64,000 nucleotides of DNA from Alkaliphilus transvaalensis ATCC 700919 (GCF_000621485.1 NZ_JHYF01000006.1:124001-188000), one strand, 5' to 3'; shown: positions 52,984 to 62,632, counted from the first letter of the stretch. The notes: generated by a model from the sequence alone, not told the origin. Made by a program: numbers and translations.

Positions 52984-53632
52984 TGAGAGATGGGGTAGTA
53001 CCATATGGCGAGCCTCTTTAGAAACCCTTCAAATGGTATCAATAGCTATGTTCTTTGCAGTTATAATTGGGTTACCTTTAGGGATTATTTTAGTACTAAC
53101 AAGAGAAGGAAAAAGCTATGAAAACAAATATGTCTATCAAGTTCTAAATACATTTATTAATATGATTCGTTCAGTACCATTTATCATTTTGCTATTTTTC
53201 ATACTTCCCTTTACTAAACTACTAATGGGGACTTCTATAGGAGTTAGGGGGGTTTTAGTCCCCTTAGTGGTTTACAGTGCACCCTATGTAGCACGATTAA
53301 TGGAGTCTTCCTTATTAGAGGTGGACCGTGGCGTATTAGAGGCATATGAAGCAATGGGGATTAGCACAAAGGATATTATTTGGAATGTAATGATTCGAGA
53401 AGCCCGCCCTTCCATTGCCCTTAGTTTGACAATAGCAATTATTGGACTAATTGGTGCTACAGCAATGGCAGGACTAGTTGGAGCAGGTGGACTAGGAGAC
53501 CTAGCTTATCGATACGGGCATTTAAGATATGAAAAACAGGTTATGTATACAACAGTGCTCATCTTAATACTTCTTGTACAGGGAGTACAGTCGGCGGGAA
53601 ATCATCTTGCTAAAAAATTAAAAAAAGATTAA
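52958..53632 (+). CDS. metI: Methionine ABC transporter permease
   Basis: 224 residues, five transmembrane helices: LQMVSIAMFFAVIIGLPLGIIL, then FINMIRSVPFIILLFFILPF, PLVVYSAPYVARL, the EAA loop VLEAYEAMGISTKDIIWNVM, ALSLTIAIIGLIGATAMAGLVG and a last C-terminal helix. GGAGGTG lies 8 bases before the ATG. It is the membrane channel of MetNQI; the transcript ends at the terminator beyond the MITE-like element. Confidence 0.96.
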   Translation: MILNIAAFNERWGSTIWRASLETLQMVSIAMFFAVIIGLPLGIILVLTREGKSYENKYVYQVLNTFINMIRSVPFIILLFFILPFTKLLMGTSIGVRGVLVPLVVYSAPYVARLMESSLLEVDRGVLEAYEAMGISTKDIIWNVMIREARPSIALSLTIAIIGLIGATAMAGLVGAGGLGDLAYRYGHLRYEKQVMYTTVLILILLVQGVQSAGNHLAKKLKKD

Positions 53633-53677
53633 AGAGATTAAAAAGTTTAATAGAGCAGATATAAAAGATATAATAGA

Positions 53678-53862
53678 TGAGGAAATTGCATAATTAATAT
53701 TAAATTTATATGAATGCAAAATGAAAACTTCGCTGTTTAGTGTTCAATGAGTAATAGATTATTTTATCAAGGAAATTACTCATTTCACAATGCACGACTC
53801 AGCTTTCACCTTTGCATAAAACGAATATAAATTCAGATTTATGGTATTATGCAATTTCCTCA
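53678..53862. repeat. MITE-like element, best-preserved copy (family M)
   Basis: 185 bp bounded by perfect 17-bp terminal inverted repeats, TGAGGAAATTGCATAAT and its complement ATTATGCAATTTCCTCA, with further weaker complementarity inward (ATTTATAT / ATATAAAT). The interior carries AAAACTTCGCTGTTTAGTGT, followed by TCAATGAGTAA. No open frame. Related copies are at 17842-18007 and 25199-25281, and one end-like fragment at 60729-60747. No clear target duplication. Confidence 0.75.
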
Positions 53863-53879
53863 GATAAATAGAGAAAGAT

Positions 53880-53927
53880 AAAAAGAGAAGGTCCTTATCA
53901 AATAATGATGTAGGCCTTCTCTTTTTA
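53880..53927 (+). terminator. Terminator of the metQNI operon
   Basis: AAAAGAGAAGG (53881-53891) pairs perfectly with CCTTCTCTTTT (53915-53925), followed by further T. It lies beyond the MITE-like element. Confidence 0.88.
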
Positions 53928-54019
53928 GTAAATTAATGAAGGTATTGCATAAGTGTATTTAAGTTTATTGTTAAAGTACTTTGCAATTTTTTAAATATGA
54001 TCTATTAATAGGAAAGGGG

Positions 54020-54394
54020 TTACTCAACAGTGATCTCTTTAGAGTTTTCCCATAACCCATGAATATTACAGTAGCTAATAGCGTGAATAGTACCAGACTT
54101 GCTCAATTTAACAGAAGCAAGACCAACTGGTTCTGTATAGTTGTCACCTTCGCCGTGGGTTGGGAAATCAAAGTTTGCAATTTCTATTGGAAATTTAGCT
54201 CCTTCTGGATGGAAAAATACTTTAAACCAAGCTATGTAATGTTCAAAAGAATTTGGATGAGCAACGGCGTCTCCAATTGATACCTTAATTTCGAAGGATT
54301 CTCCAGCACTTACCTTTTCTGGGGCGTGAATTACAGGAACGTGCTTTTCGCCTTTCCAATCACCAGATTGTAATAATTGTCCTAAACTTTTCAT
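54020..54394 (-). CDS. Superoxide reductase (neelaredoxin, class II desulfoferrodoxin)
   Basis: 124 residues, one-iron type without the N-terminal rubredoxin-like domain. Iron ligands are visible in GEKHVPVIHAP (His), AHPNSFEHYIAWFKV (two His) and SYCNIHGLWENS (Cys and His). It reduces superoxide to hydrogen peroxide without making oxygen, in the cytoplasm of anaerobes. GGAGGT lies before the ATG. Single gene. Confidence 0.95.
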   Translation of the reverse strand: MKSLGQLLQSGDWKGEKHVPVIHAPEKVSAGESFEIKVSIGDAVAHPNSFEHYIAWFKVFFHPEGAKFPIEIANFDFPTHGEGDNYTEPVGLASVKLSKSGTIHAISYCNIHGLWENSKEITVE

Positions 54395-54603
54395 GATAAA
54401 TAACCTCCTTATAATATGTATGTTGTTTCATTATTAATCACTAATTTATTTATATCCAAATCAGTGAAGTTATAACATCAAATTTAAAAATCTTTTATAA
54501 ACTTACAACATAATAATATTTTATGAATTTGCAAATAATTTATGCAATGACACTCTAAAATGATATAATAATGATATCATTAAAAGTTAGGGAGTCGAAG
54601 GAT

Positions 54604-55980
54604 ATGACAAGTGAAAAGATTACATTAACAGACATCGAACTGAAACGAAAAATCTATGCTATGATCATACCGATTACATTAGAGAGTATATTGCAAATGT
54701 CTTCGGGTATTGTAGCAATGGCTATGATTGGTAGAATTGATACTACTTCAGTAGCAGCAGTGGGACTTAGTAATCGAATTACCCAATTGATTTGGGCATT
54801 ATTTAGAGGAATAACTACAGGGGCAACTGTCTTTGTTGCTCAAGCCTATGGGGCTAATGACATGGCCAAGGTAAGAAAAATTGTACAGCAAGTATTAGTT
54901 TCTTCTATTATATTAGTAGTTGCGTTACAGCAATTGGTATTTTGGAAGGCTCCAACCCTTTTAAGCATTTTTGGTAATAATGGGGCTCTAATGGATAACA
55001 GCGCTATGTACCTAAGAACGATTTCCTTTGGTATACCCTTCCTAGCTATTACCCAAATAGTGGCGGGGGTTTTACAGGGGACAGGTAATGCTAAGACACC
55101 TATGAAGATTGCCCTAGTCATGAATATAATCAACATATCCTTAAATTATCTATTAATTTATGGTGGATTTGGTCTACCCACTCTAGGCTTAAGAGGATCT
55201 GCTATGGCTACAGCAACAGCACAATTTACAGCAGCTATGGTTGGATTATATATTTTATTTAGTAAAACTGGGGTTTTAGGTAAGCCTGGTAAAGGGTTTT
55301 ATAAGCTAAATATGAAAGAGGTTATTGATATTTATAAGGTCGGTGCACCAACTTCGGTTGAGGCTATGTTTTGGCAGGTATCTGCAATTTTTCTTACTAA
55401 GATCATTCTTTCCTTTGGAGAAACAGCAATGGCAGCCTACCAATTAGGCTTCCAGGTTGAATCAATCTCTTTTATGCCAGCTGCAGGGTTTGGGGTAGCT
55501 GCAACAGCCTTCATTGGGCAAGCTTTAGGGGGACAAAATCCTAATTTAGCCAGAAGATATCTAAGAGAAATTGTAAAACGGTCTATGATGCTTACTGCTA
55601 TTAGTACTGCTATCTTACTCATCTTCCCGTCACAGGCGATGGGTTTACTAACAGACCAACCAGAAGTTATTGCTATAGGAGCCACATACCTTTTATTTAT
55701 GGGAATTGTTCAAGTTCCTCAGAACCTTTCGGGGGTATTGAATGGTGCTATGAGGGGTGCTGGTTATACACAAGTTCCTATGATTGTGGCTACTGCTGGG
55801 CTATGGGGAATAAGAATACCCTTCTCCTTTATACTTACCTCTTATATGGGTTGGGGGATCACAGCAGTTTGGGGTATTATGGCTGTAGATTTAGCCTGTA
55901 GATGTCTATTAAGCTTTACCCTATATAAAAAGTATAATATCTATGAAGCAAAGGCTATTTATAAACAGGTGGAAGCTTAA
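54604..55980 (+). CDS. MATE-family efflux transporter, copy 1
   Basis: 459 residues with about 12 transmembrane helices; residues ~20-60 (IPITLESILQMSSGIVAMAMIGRID) are the typical MATE start, followed by NRITQLIWALFRGITTGATVFVAQAYGA. The second half repeats the pattern (GVAATAFIGQALGGQNPNLARR). It exports cationic compounds with Na+ or H+. The ATG at 54604 follows GGAG; an upstream ATG at 54571 overlaps a TATAAT-like -10 (54564-54569) and has no ribosome site. Only distantly similar to the MATE gene at 59240. Confidence 0.92.
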   Translation: MTSEKITLTDIELKRKIYAMIIPITLESILQMSSGIVAMAMIGRIDTTSVAAVGLSNRITQLIWALFRGITTGATVFVAQAYGANDMAKVRKIVQQVLVSSIILVVALQQLVFWKAPTLLSIFGNNGALMDNSAMYLRTISFGIPFLAITQIVAGVLQGTGNAKTPMKIALVMNIINISLNYLLIYGGFGLPTLGLRGSAMATATAQFTAAMVGLYILFSKTGVLGKPGKGFYKLNMKEVIDIYKVGAPTSVEAMFWQVSAIFLTKIILSFGETAMAAYQLGFQVESISFMPAAGFGVAATAFIGQALGGQNPNLARRYLREIVKRSMMLTAISTAILLIFPSQAMGLLTDQPEVIAIGATYLLFMGIVQVPQNLSGVLNGAMRGAGYTQVPMIVATAGLWGIRIPFSFILTSYMGWGITAVWGIMAVDLACRCLLSFTLYKKYNIYEAKAIYKQVEA

Positions 55981-56059
55981 TATTGTTGCAACTCTCATAA
56001 AGTTATAATATAATATTGTAATGAAATTAAATTAAATAATTATTAGAGGAGTAGTTAAA

Positions 56060-56560
56060 ATGAGCTTACATGAACAATGGAGTAAGATTGCTTTTGAAGA
56101 AACAGACCAAGATAAGGTAAATAAGTTTTGGCAAGAGTACTGTGAAATTGAAAAAGGAATCTACGAAAGTATTCTAGGAACAAAAGAAACAAACTTAGTA
56201 GGTACATTAAAAGATTTAGCTACAAAGTATGAAGTAACTCCAGTTTATTTTATGGGCTTTATCGATGGAGTTAACGATAGCTTAGTTGAGGCTCAAGATT
56301 TAGAAGCATTAACTGAAGATAGCCAATTAAACCTTCAAATTGACCTAGAAAAATTATACTTCAACATGTTGGCTGTAAAGGCTGACTGGTTATATACATT
56401 ACCTCAATGGGATGAGATCTTTACTGAAGAAAAGAGAAAAGAGATTAAAAAGGAATATAATGCTACCAAGACAGTTGTTAAGGGTGATAAGATTGGTAGA
56501 AATGATCCATGTGAATGTGGAAGCGGTAAAAAATATAAGAAGTGCTGTGGAAAAGAATAA
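56060..56560 (+). CDS. SEC-C motif protein
   Basis: 166 residues. An acidic all-helical body of ~135 residues ([18 protein letters not shown] onward) ends in a SEC-C zinc motif, [23 protein letters not shown] (written here in pieces: [18 protein letters not shown]). This motif, as at the SecA C-terminus, binds zinc and contacts SecB or ribosomes. The body resembles clostridial helical proteins of unknown function carrying this tail. AGAGGAG lies 9 bases before the ATG. Converges with argH over a long hairpin. Confidence 0.85.
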   Translation: MSLHEQWSKIAFEETDQDKVNKFWQEYCEIEKGIYESILGTKETNLVGTLKDLATKYEVTPVYFMGFIDGVNDSLVEAQDLEALTEDSQLNLQIDLEKLYFNMLAVKADWLYTLPQWDEIFTEEKRKEIKKEYNATKTVVKGDKIGRNDPCECGSGKKYKKCCGKE

Positions 56561-56628
56561 ATAATATAGTTAAGCATAACTAAACAGATATAACTAAAAC
56601 ATCGCTAAAAGTTAGAATAAATAAAATT

Positions 56629-56732
56629 AAACCCCATTTCAAGATTGATATGCTCTCCTAATGGTAGACAGTTAAAATAATAAAACTGTATATCATTAAG
56701 AGGGGTATATCGGATATCTTGTTATGGGGTTT
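56629..56732. repeat. 104-nt long imperfect hairpin
   Basis: Nested complementary blocks run almost its whole length: AAACCCCAT/ATGGGGTTT, CAAGAT/ATCTTG, GATAT/ATATC, CTCT-C-CTAATG/CATTA-A-GAG-G, and ACAGTT/AACTGT around a 10-base A-rich loop. It lies between the converging SEC-C gene and argH and could terminate both, but is far longer than the other terminators in the window. Confidence 0.8.
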
Positions 56733-56768
56733 TAAACATATACACTAACTAATATAAAATTGATAAGG

Positions 56769-58166
56769 CTATTTCATGTCCTTTACCATTTCTTTTCCTA
56801 CCTCAATTTGACGAGCAACCTCACTTCTAGCTGTACCGCCAAAGGTACTTCTTCTATCAACAGCGGCCAAAGGAGAAAGAATCTCTTTAATATCTGCCTC
56901 AAAGGTAGAATGATATTGATGCCATTCTTCCAGCGTAAGATCTTCAAAGTTCTTATTTTGTTGAACACAATATTGAACAATATTACCGACAATTTCATGG
57001 GTCTCTCTAAAGGGAACCCCTTTTATAACTAAATATTCAGCTATATCAGTGGCTAATAAAAATCCCTTTTCTAAGTGGGGTTTAATCTTATCCTCTTTAG
57101 CCTTTATCCCTGCAATTAGAGGAGTTAGAACATCTAATACAATATCAACTGTAGCAATAGCGTGGAAGACAGGGCGCTTGTCCTCTTGTAGATCTCGGTT
57201 ATAGGTTAAAGGTAGGCCCTTTATGTTAGTCATCAGATCGTAAAGACCACTTATAACACCACTAGCTTTTCCTCTGGTAAGCTCTAGCCCATCGGGGTTC
57301 TTTTTATTAGGCATCATACTTGAGCCTGTACAAAAAGCGTCTGGAGGCTCAATAAAATCAAATTCTGAAGTACACCAGATTATTAAATCTTCACTTAGTC
57401 TACTGGTATTAAGCATAAAGGTAGAGGCAGCAAATAAAAACTCTAATAGGTAGTCCCTGTCGGAAACAGTATCTAAGCTATTTTCTGAAGTGACTGCAAA
57501 GCCTAATAAGTTTCTAGTAAACTCCCTATCAAGGGGTAGGGTAGATCCTGCCAAAGCTCCAGAACCTAGAGGGTTAACATCAGTAGTTGTATAGGCATTA
57601 CTAAATCTTTTAAAATCCCTTGTAAACTTCCAGAAATATGCCATCCAATAATGACCCATAGACACCGGTTGTGCATGTTGAAGGTGGGTAAAACCAGGAA
57701 TAACAACATTAATATCCTCCTGAGCTTTGTTTAAAAGAGTTTCTAAAAAGATGATCAACTTTTCTTGTAGCTTTTTAATAGCATCCTTCATATATAGACG
57801 ATAATCAGTAGCTACCTGGTCATTTCTAGATCGGCCAGTATGAATTTTTGCTCCTAAGGGTCCAAGTTTTTCGATTAATCTAGACTCTATGTTCATATGA
57901 ACATCCTCAAGGGCTATTTTAGGTTGAAATGTCCCAGTTGTAATTTCATCTTCAATTTCATCAAGGACATTTAGAACTTTAGCTAGTTCCTCATCAGAGA
58001 AAAAATTAATGCTATGTAGCATTTTAGCATGGGCACGACTTCCCATTAAGTCATGTTTATAGAATAACCAATCATAGTCTAAGGATTGGCTAAATTGAAG
58101 CATAATTTCTGCAGGAGAGCTAGAAAAGCGTCCACTCCAGAGGGCTTTATTAGAAAATTGTTGCAT
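56769..58166 (-). CDS. argH: Argininosuccinate lyase
   Basis: 465 residues, fumarase/aspartase superfamily. It splits argininosuccinate to arginine and fumarate. Motifs: LWSGRFSSSPAEIMLQFSQS, EDVHMNIESRL, KIHTGRSRNDQVATDYRLY, PGFTHLQHAQPVSMGHY, PLGSGALAGSTLP and the family signature GSSMMPNKKNPDGLEL. GGAGG lies upstream of the ATG. argG is not adjacent, unlike in many genomes. It is monocistronic here. Confidence 0.97.
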   Translation of the reverse strand: MQQFSNKALWSGRFSSSPAEIMLQFSQSLDYDWLFYKHDLMGSRAHAKMLHSINFFSDEELAKVLNVLDEIEDEITTGTFQPKIALEDVHMNIESRLIEKLGPLGAKIHTGRSRNDQVATDYRLYMKDAIKKLQEKLIIFLETLLNKAQEDINVVIPGFTHLQHAQPVSMGHYWMAYFWKFTRDFKRFSNAYTTTDVNPLGSGALAGSTLPLDREFTRNLLGFAVTSENSLDTVSDRDYLLEFLFAASTFMLNTSRLSEDLIIWCTSEFDFIEPPDAFCTGSSMMPNKKNPDGLELTRGKASGVISGLYDLMTNIKGLPLTYNRDLQEDKRPVFHAIATVDIVLDVLTPLIAGIKAKEDKIKPHLEKGFLLATDIAEYLVIKGVPFRETHEIVGNIVQYCVQQNKNFEDLTLEEWHQYHSTFEADIKEILSPLAAVDRRSTFGGTARSEVARQIEVGKEMVKDMK

Positions 58167-58448
58167 AACTAATACCTCCTAATGTATATTTATACTATTA
58201 ATATACCAAAAACCCACCAATATAACAATATAAATTTGTAGAAATATTCGTTTTGTTGAAATAATATGCATGTTTTTATAGAAACAAGGTATCCTTTATC
58301 CTACCTATGTTGGATAGAATAATAATAAGAGATATGATAAAATGAATAAGGTAATTAAATTACTACAGCTTAGGTTCTTTAATAATAGAAAATCTTATAC
58401 ATATTTAAGCTTTTTCTTTTGTTAATGAAATTAAAGGGGAGGAATTAA

Positions 58449-58937
58449 ATGAATATTAATGAACTTTATCATATACAAAAAGAGCTAGATAGGAAAATTC
58501 TGAAAGAACATCAACTTGAGGGAAGGGACTTAATATCTGAGAAAATACTAGCCCTCCAAGTGGAATTAGGAGAATTAGCAAATGAAACAAGGTGCTTTAA
58601 ATATTGGAGTAAAAAAGGTCCTTCTGAAAAGTCAATTATTTTAGAAGAATACGTAGATTGTCTCCACTTTATTTTAAGCATTGGTCTTGAAAAACAGTAT
58701 ACAAGTGATATAAATGAAGTAAAGTCTGATGAAGAAGTGATAGCAACCCATCAGTTCCTAAAGGTTTATAGTCACCTTTCAAACTTTCAGCAAAACAATT
58801 CAAAAGAAAACTATTTAGCCCTATGGCAAAGTTTTATTGTATTAGGAAAGGCATTAGGGTTTAGGTGGGATGAAATAACAACTGCATATTTGAAAAAAAA
58901 TGAAATTAATCACCAAAGACAAAAAGAAGGATATTAA
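58449..58937 (+). CDS. Dimeric dUTPase / MazG-like all-alpha NTP pyrophosphatase
   Basis: 162 residues. Metal-binding acidic motifs are LQVELGELANETRCFKYWS and ILEEYVDCLHFILSIGLE, as in the bacterial/phage dimeric dUTPase family. HQRQKEGY at the C-terminus is also typical. It hydrolyses dUTP (or dUDP) to dUMP, keeping uracil out of DNA. GGGGAGG lies 7 bases before the ATG. Single gene ending at a terminator. Confidence 0.9.
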   Translation: MNINELYHIQKELDRKILKEHQLEGRDLISEKILALQVELGELANETRCFKYWSKKGPSEKSIILEEYVDCLHFILSIGLEKQYTSDINEVKSDEEVIATHQFLKVYSHLSNFQQNNSKENYLALWQSFIVLGKALGFRWDEITTAYLKKNEINHQRQKEGY

Positions 58938-58981
58938 AATAGTAATCAATTAAATTATTATAGGATATAAAATAATGAAAT

Positions 58982-59012
58982 AAGGGCCTCCATTGGAGGT
59001 CCTTAGCATTTT
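58982..59012 (+). terminator. Terminator after the dUTPase-like gene
   Basis: AAGGGCCTCC pairs with GGAGGTCCTT (one G-U), loop ATT, followed by AGCATTTTATA. Confidence 0.75.
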
Positions 59013-59016
59013 ATAT

Positions 59017-59163
59017 ATAACGAATAGGAAACACTTATGATCAAAATCACCCAGTAGAATGAAAATGAATTACTTTAATATTAAAGTACTTAATGTAATG
59101 AGTTTCAACGAAGTCATCCTTTAAATCTTTCGAAGGATTACTTTGTTATAACGAATAGGAAAC
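59017..59163. repeat. Pair of 16-bp direct repeats flanking repeat B copy 3
   Basis: ATAACGAATAGGAAAC occurs at 59017-59032 and again, identically, at 59148-59163. The 115 bases between include repeat family B copy 3. The arrangement looks like a target-site duplication or an unequal duplication around an inserted element. Confidence 0.8.
59080..59147. repeat. Dispersed repeat family B, copy 3
   Basis: TTTAATATTAAAGTACTTAA, then TGTAATGAGTTTCAACGAAG and TCATCCTTTAAATCTTTCG, ending TACTTTGTT; matches copy 1 (19877-19951) over most of its length. Non-coding; fills part of the 302-base gap between the dUTPase-like and MATE genes. Confidence 0.65.
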
Positions 59164-59239
59164 TATTGTTTTGAATAGATATATCCTTAAATTTATCAAT
59201 AAAAGATTATGATCCTCAAGAACTTTATATTTGAGGATT

Positions 59240-60613
59240 TTAATTAGCCAATACATTTTTATGGATAACTCGCTCTTCCCAGTTTCCTATAAAGTAAATT
59301 AATAAACCCACCAGACAGATTAATCCATTACTTAAAACCATCGCATACCACACACCATTAGCCCCCCAGTTGGTATATCTGCCAAATAGTACAATCATTG
59401 GTACCCGTAGACACCAAAGACGGCCCATTTCCATGATCATAGCATAGAAGGTATGGCCAGATCCTTGAAAGGTTCCAACAAAGACTTGAAAGAAGCCCAT
59501 AAGGGGTAAGGAAGCAGAAATTAATCTTAAATAGTCTAGACTTTGCTGAAAAGTGACTGCATTATCCTTTATAAATATACCTACAATTTTCTCAGATAAG
59601 AAATACATTATAATAGCCCCCGCCACCATAAATAAGGTAGAAAGCTTTATAGCTGTTTTAAAGGCTAGCTTAGCCCGACTCTTATTTTCTGCTCCAAGGT
59701 TTTGACCAATGATTGTGGCTAAGGCATTACCAATTCCCATAACAGGCATTAGAATCAATGAATTAATTCGATTACCAATTCCAAAGGCAGCTAAGGTATG
59801 ATCACCATAGGCTAAAACAAAAGAATTAAGAAAAATAAAACCAATGGCAGAAGCCGATTGACCAACTGTAGCTGGAAAACCGATTTTAATAATCTTAAAT
59901 AATACTTCTTTTTCAATACGCAGGTTTTTCAAGCTAAGAGTGATTCCATTTTTATGGGCAAATAGAGTATAGACAGCATAAATTGCAAAGATACCTCTAG
60001 AAAGTACTGTTGCAATTGCAACTCCTGGAACCCCTAGTCCCAAGGTAACGATAAAAATTGGGTCAAGAATAATGTTAAGAACAACCCCACAAACATTTAG
60101 AATCATTGGGCTGACGGTGTCGCCTTGCCCTTGCTTGATGGCATTATAAACGAAAAACATAAAGATAAAAGGCATTTCCCAGAACATAATTCTAAGATAT
60201 TGTGAAGCATACTTTAAAATATCACCTTCTCCTCCCATCGCCCTGATAATAGTAGGTGTAGCGAAGTATCCAATTACACTTAAAAATAGTGATAGAATAA
60301 GGGAAAAGCAGAACATTTGACTAGCGACTCGACTGGCACTTTTTTTATCTTCAGAACCTGTATATTGGGAGATTAAAGCCGTACCAGCAATATTAACCCC
60401 CATACCAAGGGATAAAGTTAAAAAGATGATAGGAAAAACCAGCGTGATGGCAGCAACTTCTGTTGTTCCAAGCGTGCTACTAACCCAATATGTATCTGCT
60501 AGGTTGTAAAGAGTTTGAACAAAATTGTTGAACATAATGGGGGCTGCTAAGGTTAGAATCACCTTTGGCATTGCTCCATTTAAAATTAGTTGGCGTTTAC
60601 TTCCGTAGTCCAT
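59240..60613 (-). CDS. MATE-family efflux transporter, copy 2
   Basis: 457 residues, about 12 transmembrane helices in two similar halves. The start ILNGAMPKVILTLAAPIMFNNFVQTLYNLADTYWVSS is typical of the NorM/DinF-like clostridial branch (PIMFNNFVQTLYNLAD); later MGVNIAGTALISQYTGSED and the second-half counterpart MGIGNALATIIGQNLGAENKSRAK. It exports cationic drugs or metabolites by Na+ or H+ antiport. GGAGG precedes the ATG. Different subfamily from the copy at 54604. Confidence 0.92.
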   Translation of the reverse strand: MDYGSKRQLILNGAMPKVILTLAAPIMFNNFVQTLYNLADTYWVSSTLGTTEVAAITLVFPIIFLTLSLGMGVNIAGTALISQYTGSEDKKSASRVASQMFCFSLILSLFLSVIGYFATPTIIRAMGGEGDILKYASQYLRIMFWEMPFIFMFFVYNAIKQGQGDTVSPMILNVCGVVLNIILDPIFIVTLGLGVPGVAIATVLSRGIFAIYAVYTLFAHKNGITLSLKNLRIEKEVLFKIIKIGFPATVGQSASAIGFIFLNSFVLAYGDHTLAAFGIGNRINSLILMPVMGIGNALATIIGQNLGAENKSRAKLAFKTAIKLSTLFMVAGAIIMYFLSEKIVGIFIKDNAVTFQQSLDYLRLISASLPLMGFFQVFVGTFQGSGHTFYAMIMEMGRLWCLRVPMIVLFGRYTNWGANGVWYAMVLSNGLICLVGLLIYFIGNWEERVIHKNVLAN

Positions 60614-60992
60614 ATTTCCTCCTTGATTATTATTTAGAATGTCTAAATATATTATATCACTTTCAAAAGCAAAAATAAAATATTAACTGTATATTTTTAA
60701 AAAACTGAAAAATAAAAATAATATAAGTTGAGGATATTGCATAATGCCTTTAGGGGCTAAAAGATTGTTCTAATGATATATAGGTATTGGTTTTTAAGCA
60801 TTGTAGATAATTACTCTAAATAAAGTTACCATCATAGGTTTATTTAGGGTAAGAAAATAGATACAATTATATTATTGATACAAAATATAAAATATTTATT
60901 AAATTTTGACTTATGCCAATAGAAATAATAAAATATCTATATAAGGAATTTTATATGGCTTGATCATTACTAGTTATGTGAGGAGGAATAAA
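60614..60992. other. Intergenic region with a fragment of repeat family M
   Basis: 379 AT-rich bases between divergent genes (MATE on -, M32 peptidase on +). TGAGGATATTGCATAATGCC at about 60729-60748 resembles one terminal repeat of family M; no partner end found. Otherwise nothing recognisable. Confidence 0.4.
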
Positions 60993-62513
60993 ATGAGAGA
61001 TTTACAATCAACTATTGAGCAATATTTAAATTTGACAAAAAAGCGGAATCACTTTATGGAGGCAACAGGACTAATGAGTTGGGACCTACATACAAATGCA
61101 CCAAAGGGAGCTGTGGAGGGACGTTCTCAGGTAATAGGAACGATGGCAAGTGAAATGTTAAAAATATCAACTTCACCAGAAATGGAGAACCTTCTTAACG
61201 AACTATTGCAGGAGGAAAATTTTCAACAATTGCCAGAGATCATTAAAAAATCAGTAGTTGAAGAACATAAACAATTTAGTCGTAATAAAAAAATTCCTCA
61301 AGAAAAATTTATGGCTTACAAAATTCTTACCTCAAAGGCTCAAGCAGTTTGGCAGGAAGCAAAGGGGAAGAATGACTTTAATTTATTTCTGCCTTATCTA
61401 GAGGAGATTATTCAATATAATCGCCAAATGGTAGAATTATGGGGATATCAAGAACACCCTTATGATGCCTTATTAGATCAATATGAGCCAGGGATGACTG
61501 TAAAAATTTTAGATGAGATATTTAGCTATCTTAAAGAGGAGACAATTAAGTTATTAGACAAAATTAACGAATCTTCAAATACTCCAGATATAAGTATGTT
61601 TAATAATACCTTTGATATTGAAAAGCAGAAACAAATAAGTTTAAGAATATTACATCTTATGGGATATGATTTCAATAGAGGTAGAATGGATGTTAGTGCT
61701 CATCCTTTTACAATCGGACTCAATTTAGGAGATGTGCGTGTCACGACAAACTTTGCAGAAGATTCCTTCCAAAGTGCCTTCTACGCTTCTATCCATGAAG
61801 GGGGACATGGCATATATAATCAAAACCTTCCAATAGAATTAAGGGATACTAATCTTTGTAAAGGAACCTCTACAGGGATTCATGAATCACAATCAAGATA
61901 TTGGGAAAATGTTGTAGGGAGAAGCAAAGGATTCTGGAAATTCTTTGAAGAGGAAGTAAAGGAAACTTTTCCCCAACAGTTTAAGAAGGTCACTACAGAT
62001 GAAATCTATCGGGCTATTAATGTGATACAACCTTCCCTCGTTAGAATATTTGCAGATGAGGTTACCTACAATTTACATATTATCGTTAGATACGAATTAG
62101 AAAAAGATCTAATTAGTGGTAAAATACAAGTAAAAGACCTACCTACTTTATGGAATAATAAGATGGAAGAGTATCTTGGCATTAGGCCAGAAAAAGATAG
62201 TGAAGGTGTACTTCAAGATATGCACTGGTCAGGTGGTATGTTGGGGTACTTCCCAACCTATTCGCTAGGTAATATATATGCAGCACAATTTACTAATCAA
62301 ATGAAAAAAGACCTAGCAAACTATCATAATTTAGTAGAAACGGGAGATTTCAAAGAAATACTAAAATGGTTAAAGGATAACATCCATTGCTATGGAAGAT
62401 TACTAGAACCAAGCGAACTAGTAGAAAAGGTTACTGGTGAAGGAATTAATCCTAAGCATCTTATCCAATATTTAAAAGAGAAGTATTCTGAAATTTATCA
62501 AGTTGAATTATAG
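60993..62513 (+). CDS. M32-family metallocarboxypeptidase
   Basis: 506 residues, the usual thermostable carboxypeptidase 1 length. The zinc site HEGGH is in YASIHEGGHGIYNQNLP (~residue 268) with the third ligand Glu in GIHESQSRYWENVVGRS; DVRVTTNF and IRPEKDSEGVLQDMHWSGGMLGYFPTYSLG are other M32 hallmarks. It releases C-terminal residues from peptides in the cytoplasm. The ATG at 60993 has AGGAGG 6 bases upstream; an in-frame TTG at 60960 lacks one. Confidence 0.95.
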   Translation: MRDLQSTIEQYLNLTKKRNHFMEATGLMSWDLHTNAPKGAVEGRSQVIGTMASEMLKISTSPEMENLLNELLQEENFQQLPEIIKKSVVEEHKQFSRNKKIPQEKFMAYKILTSKAQAVWQEAKGKNDFNLFLPYLEEIIQYNRQMVELWGYQEHPYDALLDQYEPGMTVKILDEIFSYLKEETIKLLDKINESSNTPDISMFNNTFDIEKQKQISLRILHLMGYDFNRGRMDVSAHPFTIGLNLGDVRVTTNFAEDSFQSAFYASIHEGGHGIYNQNLPIELRDTNLCKGTSTGIHESQSRYWENVVGRSKGFWKFFEEEVKETFPQQFKKVTTDEIYRAINVIQPSLVRIFADEVTYNLHIIVRYELEKDLISGKIQVKDLPTLWNNKMEEYLGIRPEKDSEGVLQDMHWSGGMLGYFPTYSLGNIYAAQFTNQMKKDLANYHNLVETGDFKEILKWLKDNIHCYGRLLEPSELVEKVTGEGINPKHLIQYLKEKYSEIYQVEL

Positions 62514-62632
62514 TTAATGATCAGAAGAAGTATATAAACATAAATATGCAAACATAAATATGTAAGCACCAATAATCTTTTTAGGACTGCAACAAATTAA
62601 TAAAGATATAATTAAATGAATTATTTCTCTAT

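Noticed and set aside
54571-54603. Earlier ATG for the MATE transporter
   Set aside because: It lies two bases beyond a TATAAT-like -10 and would leave no room for a leader; the ATG at 54604 has a ribosome site.
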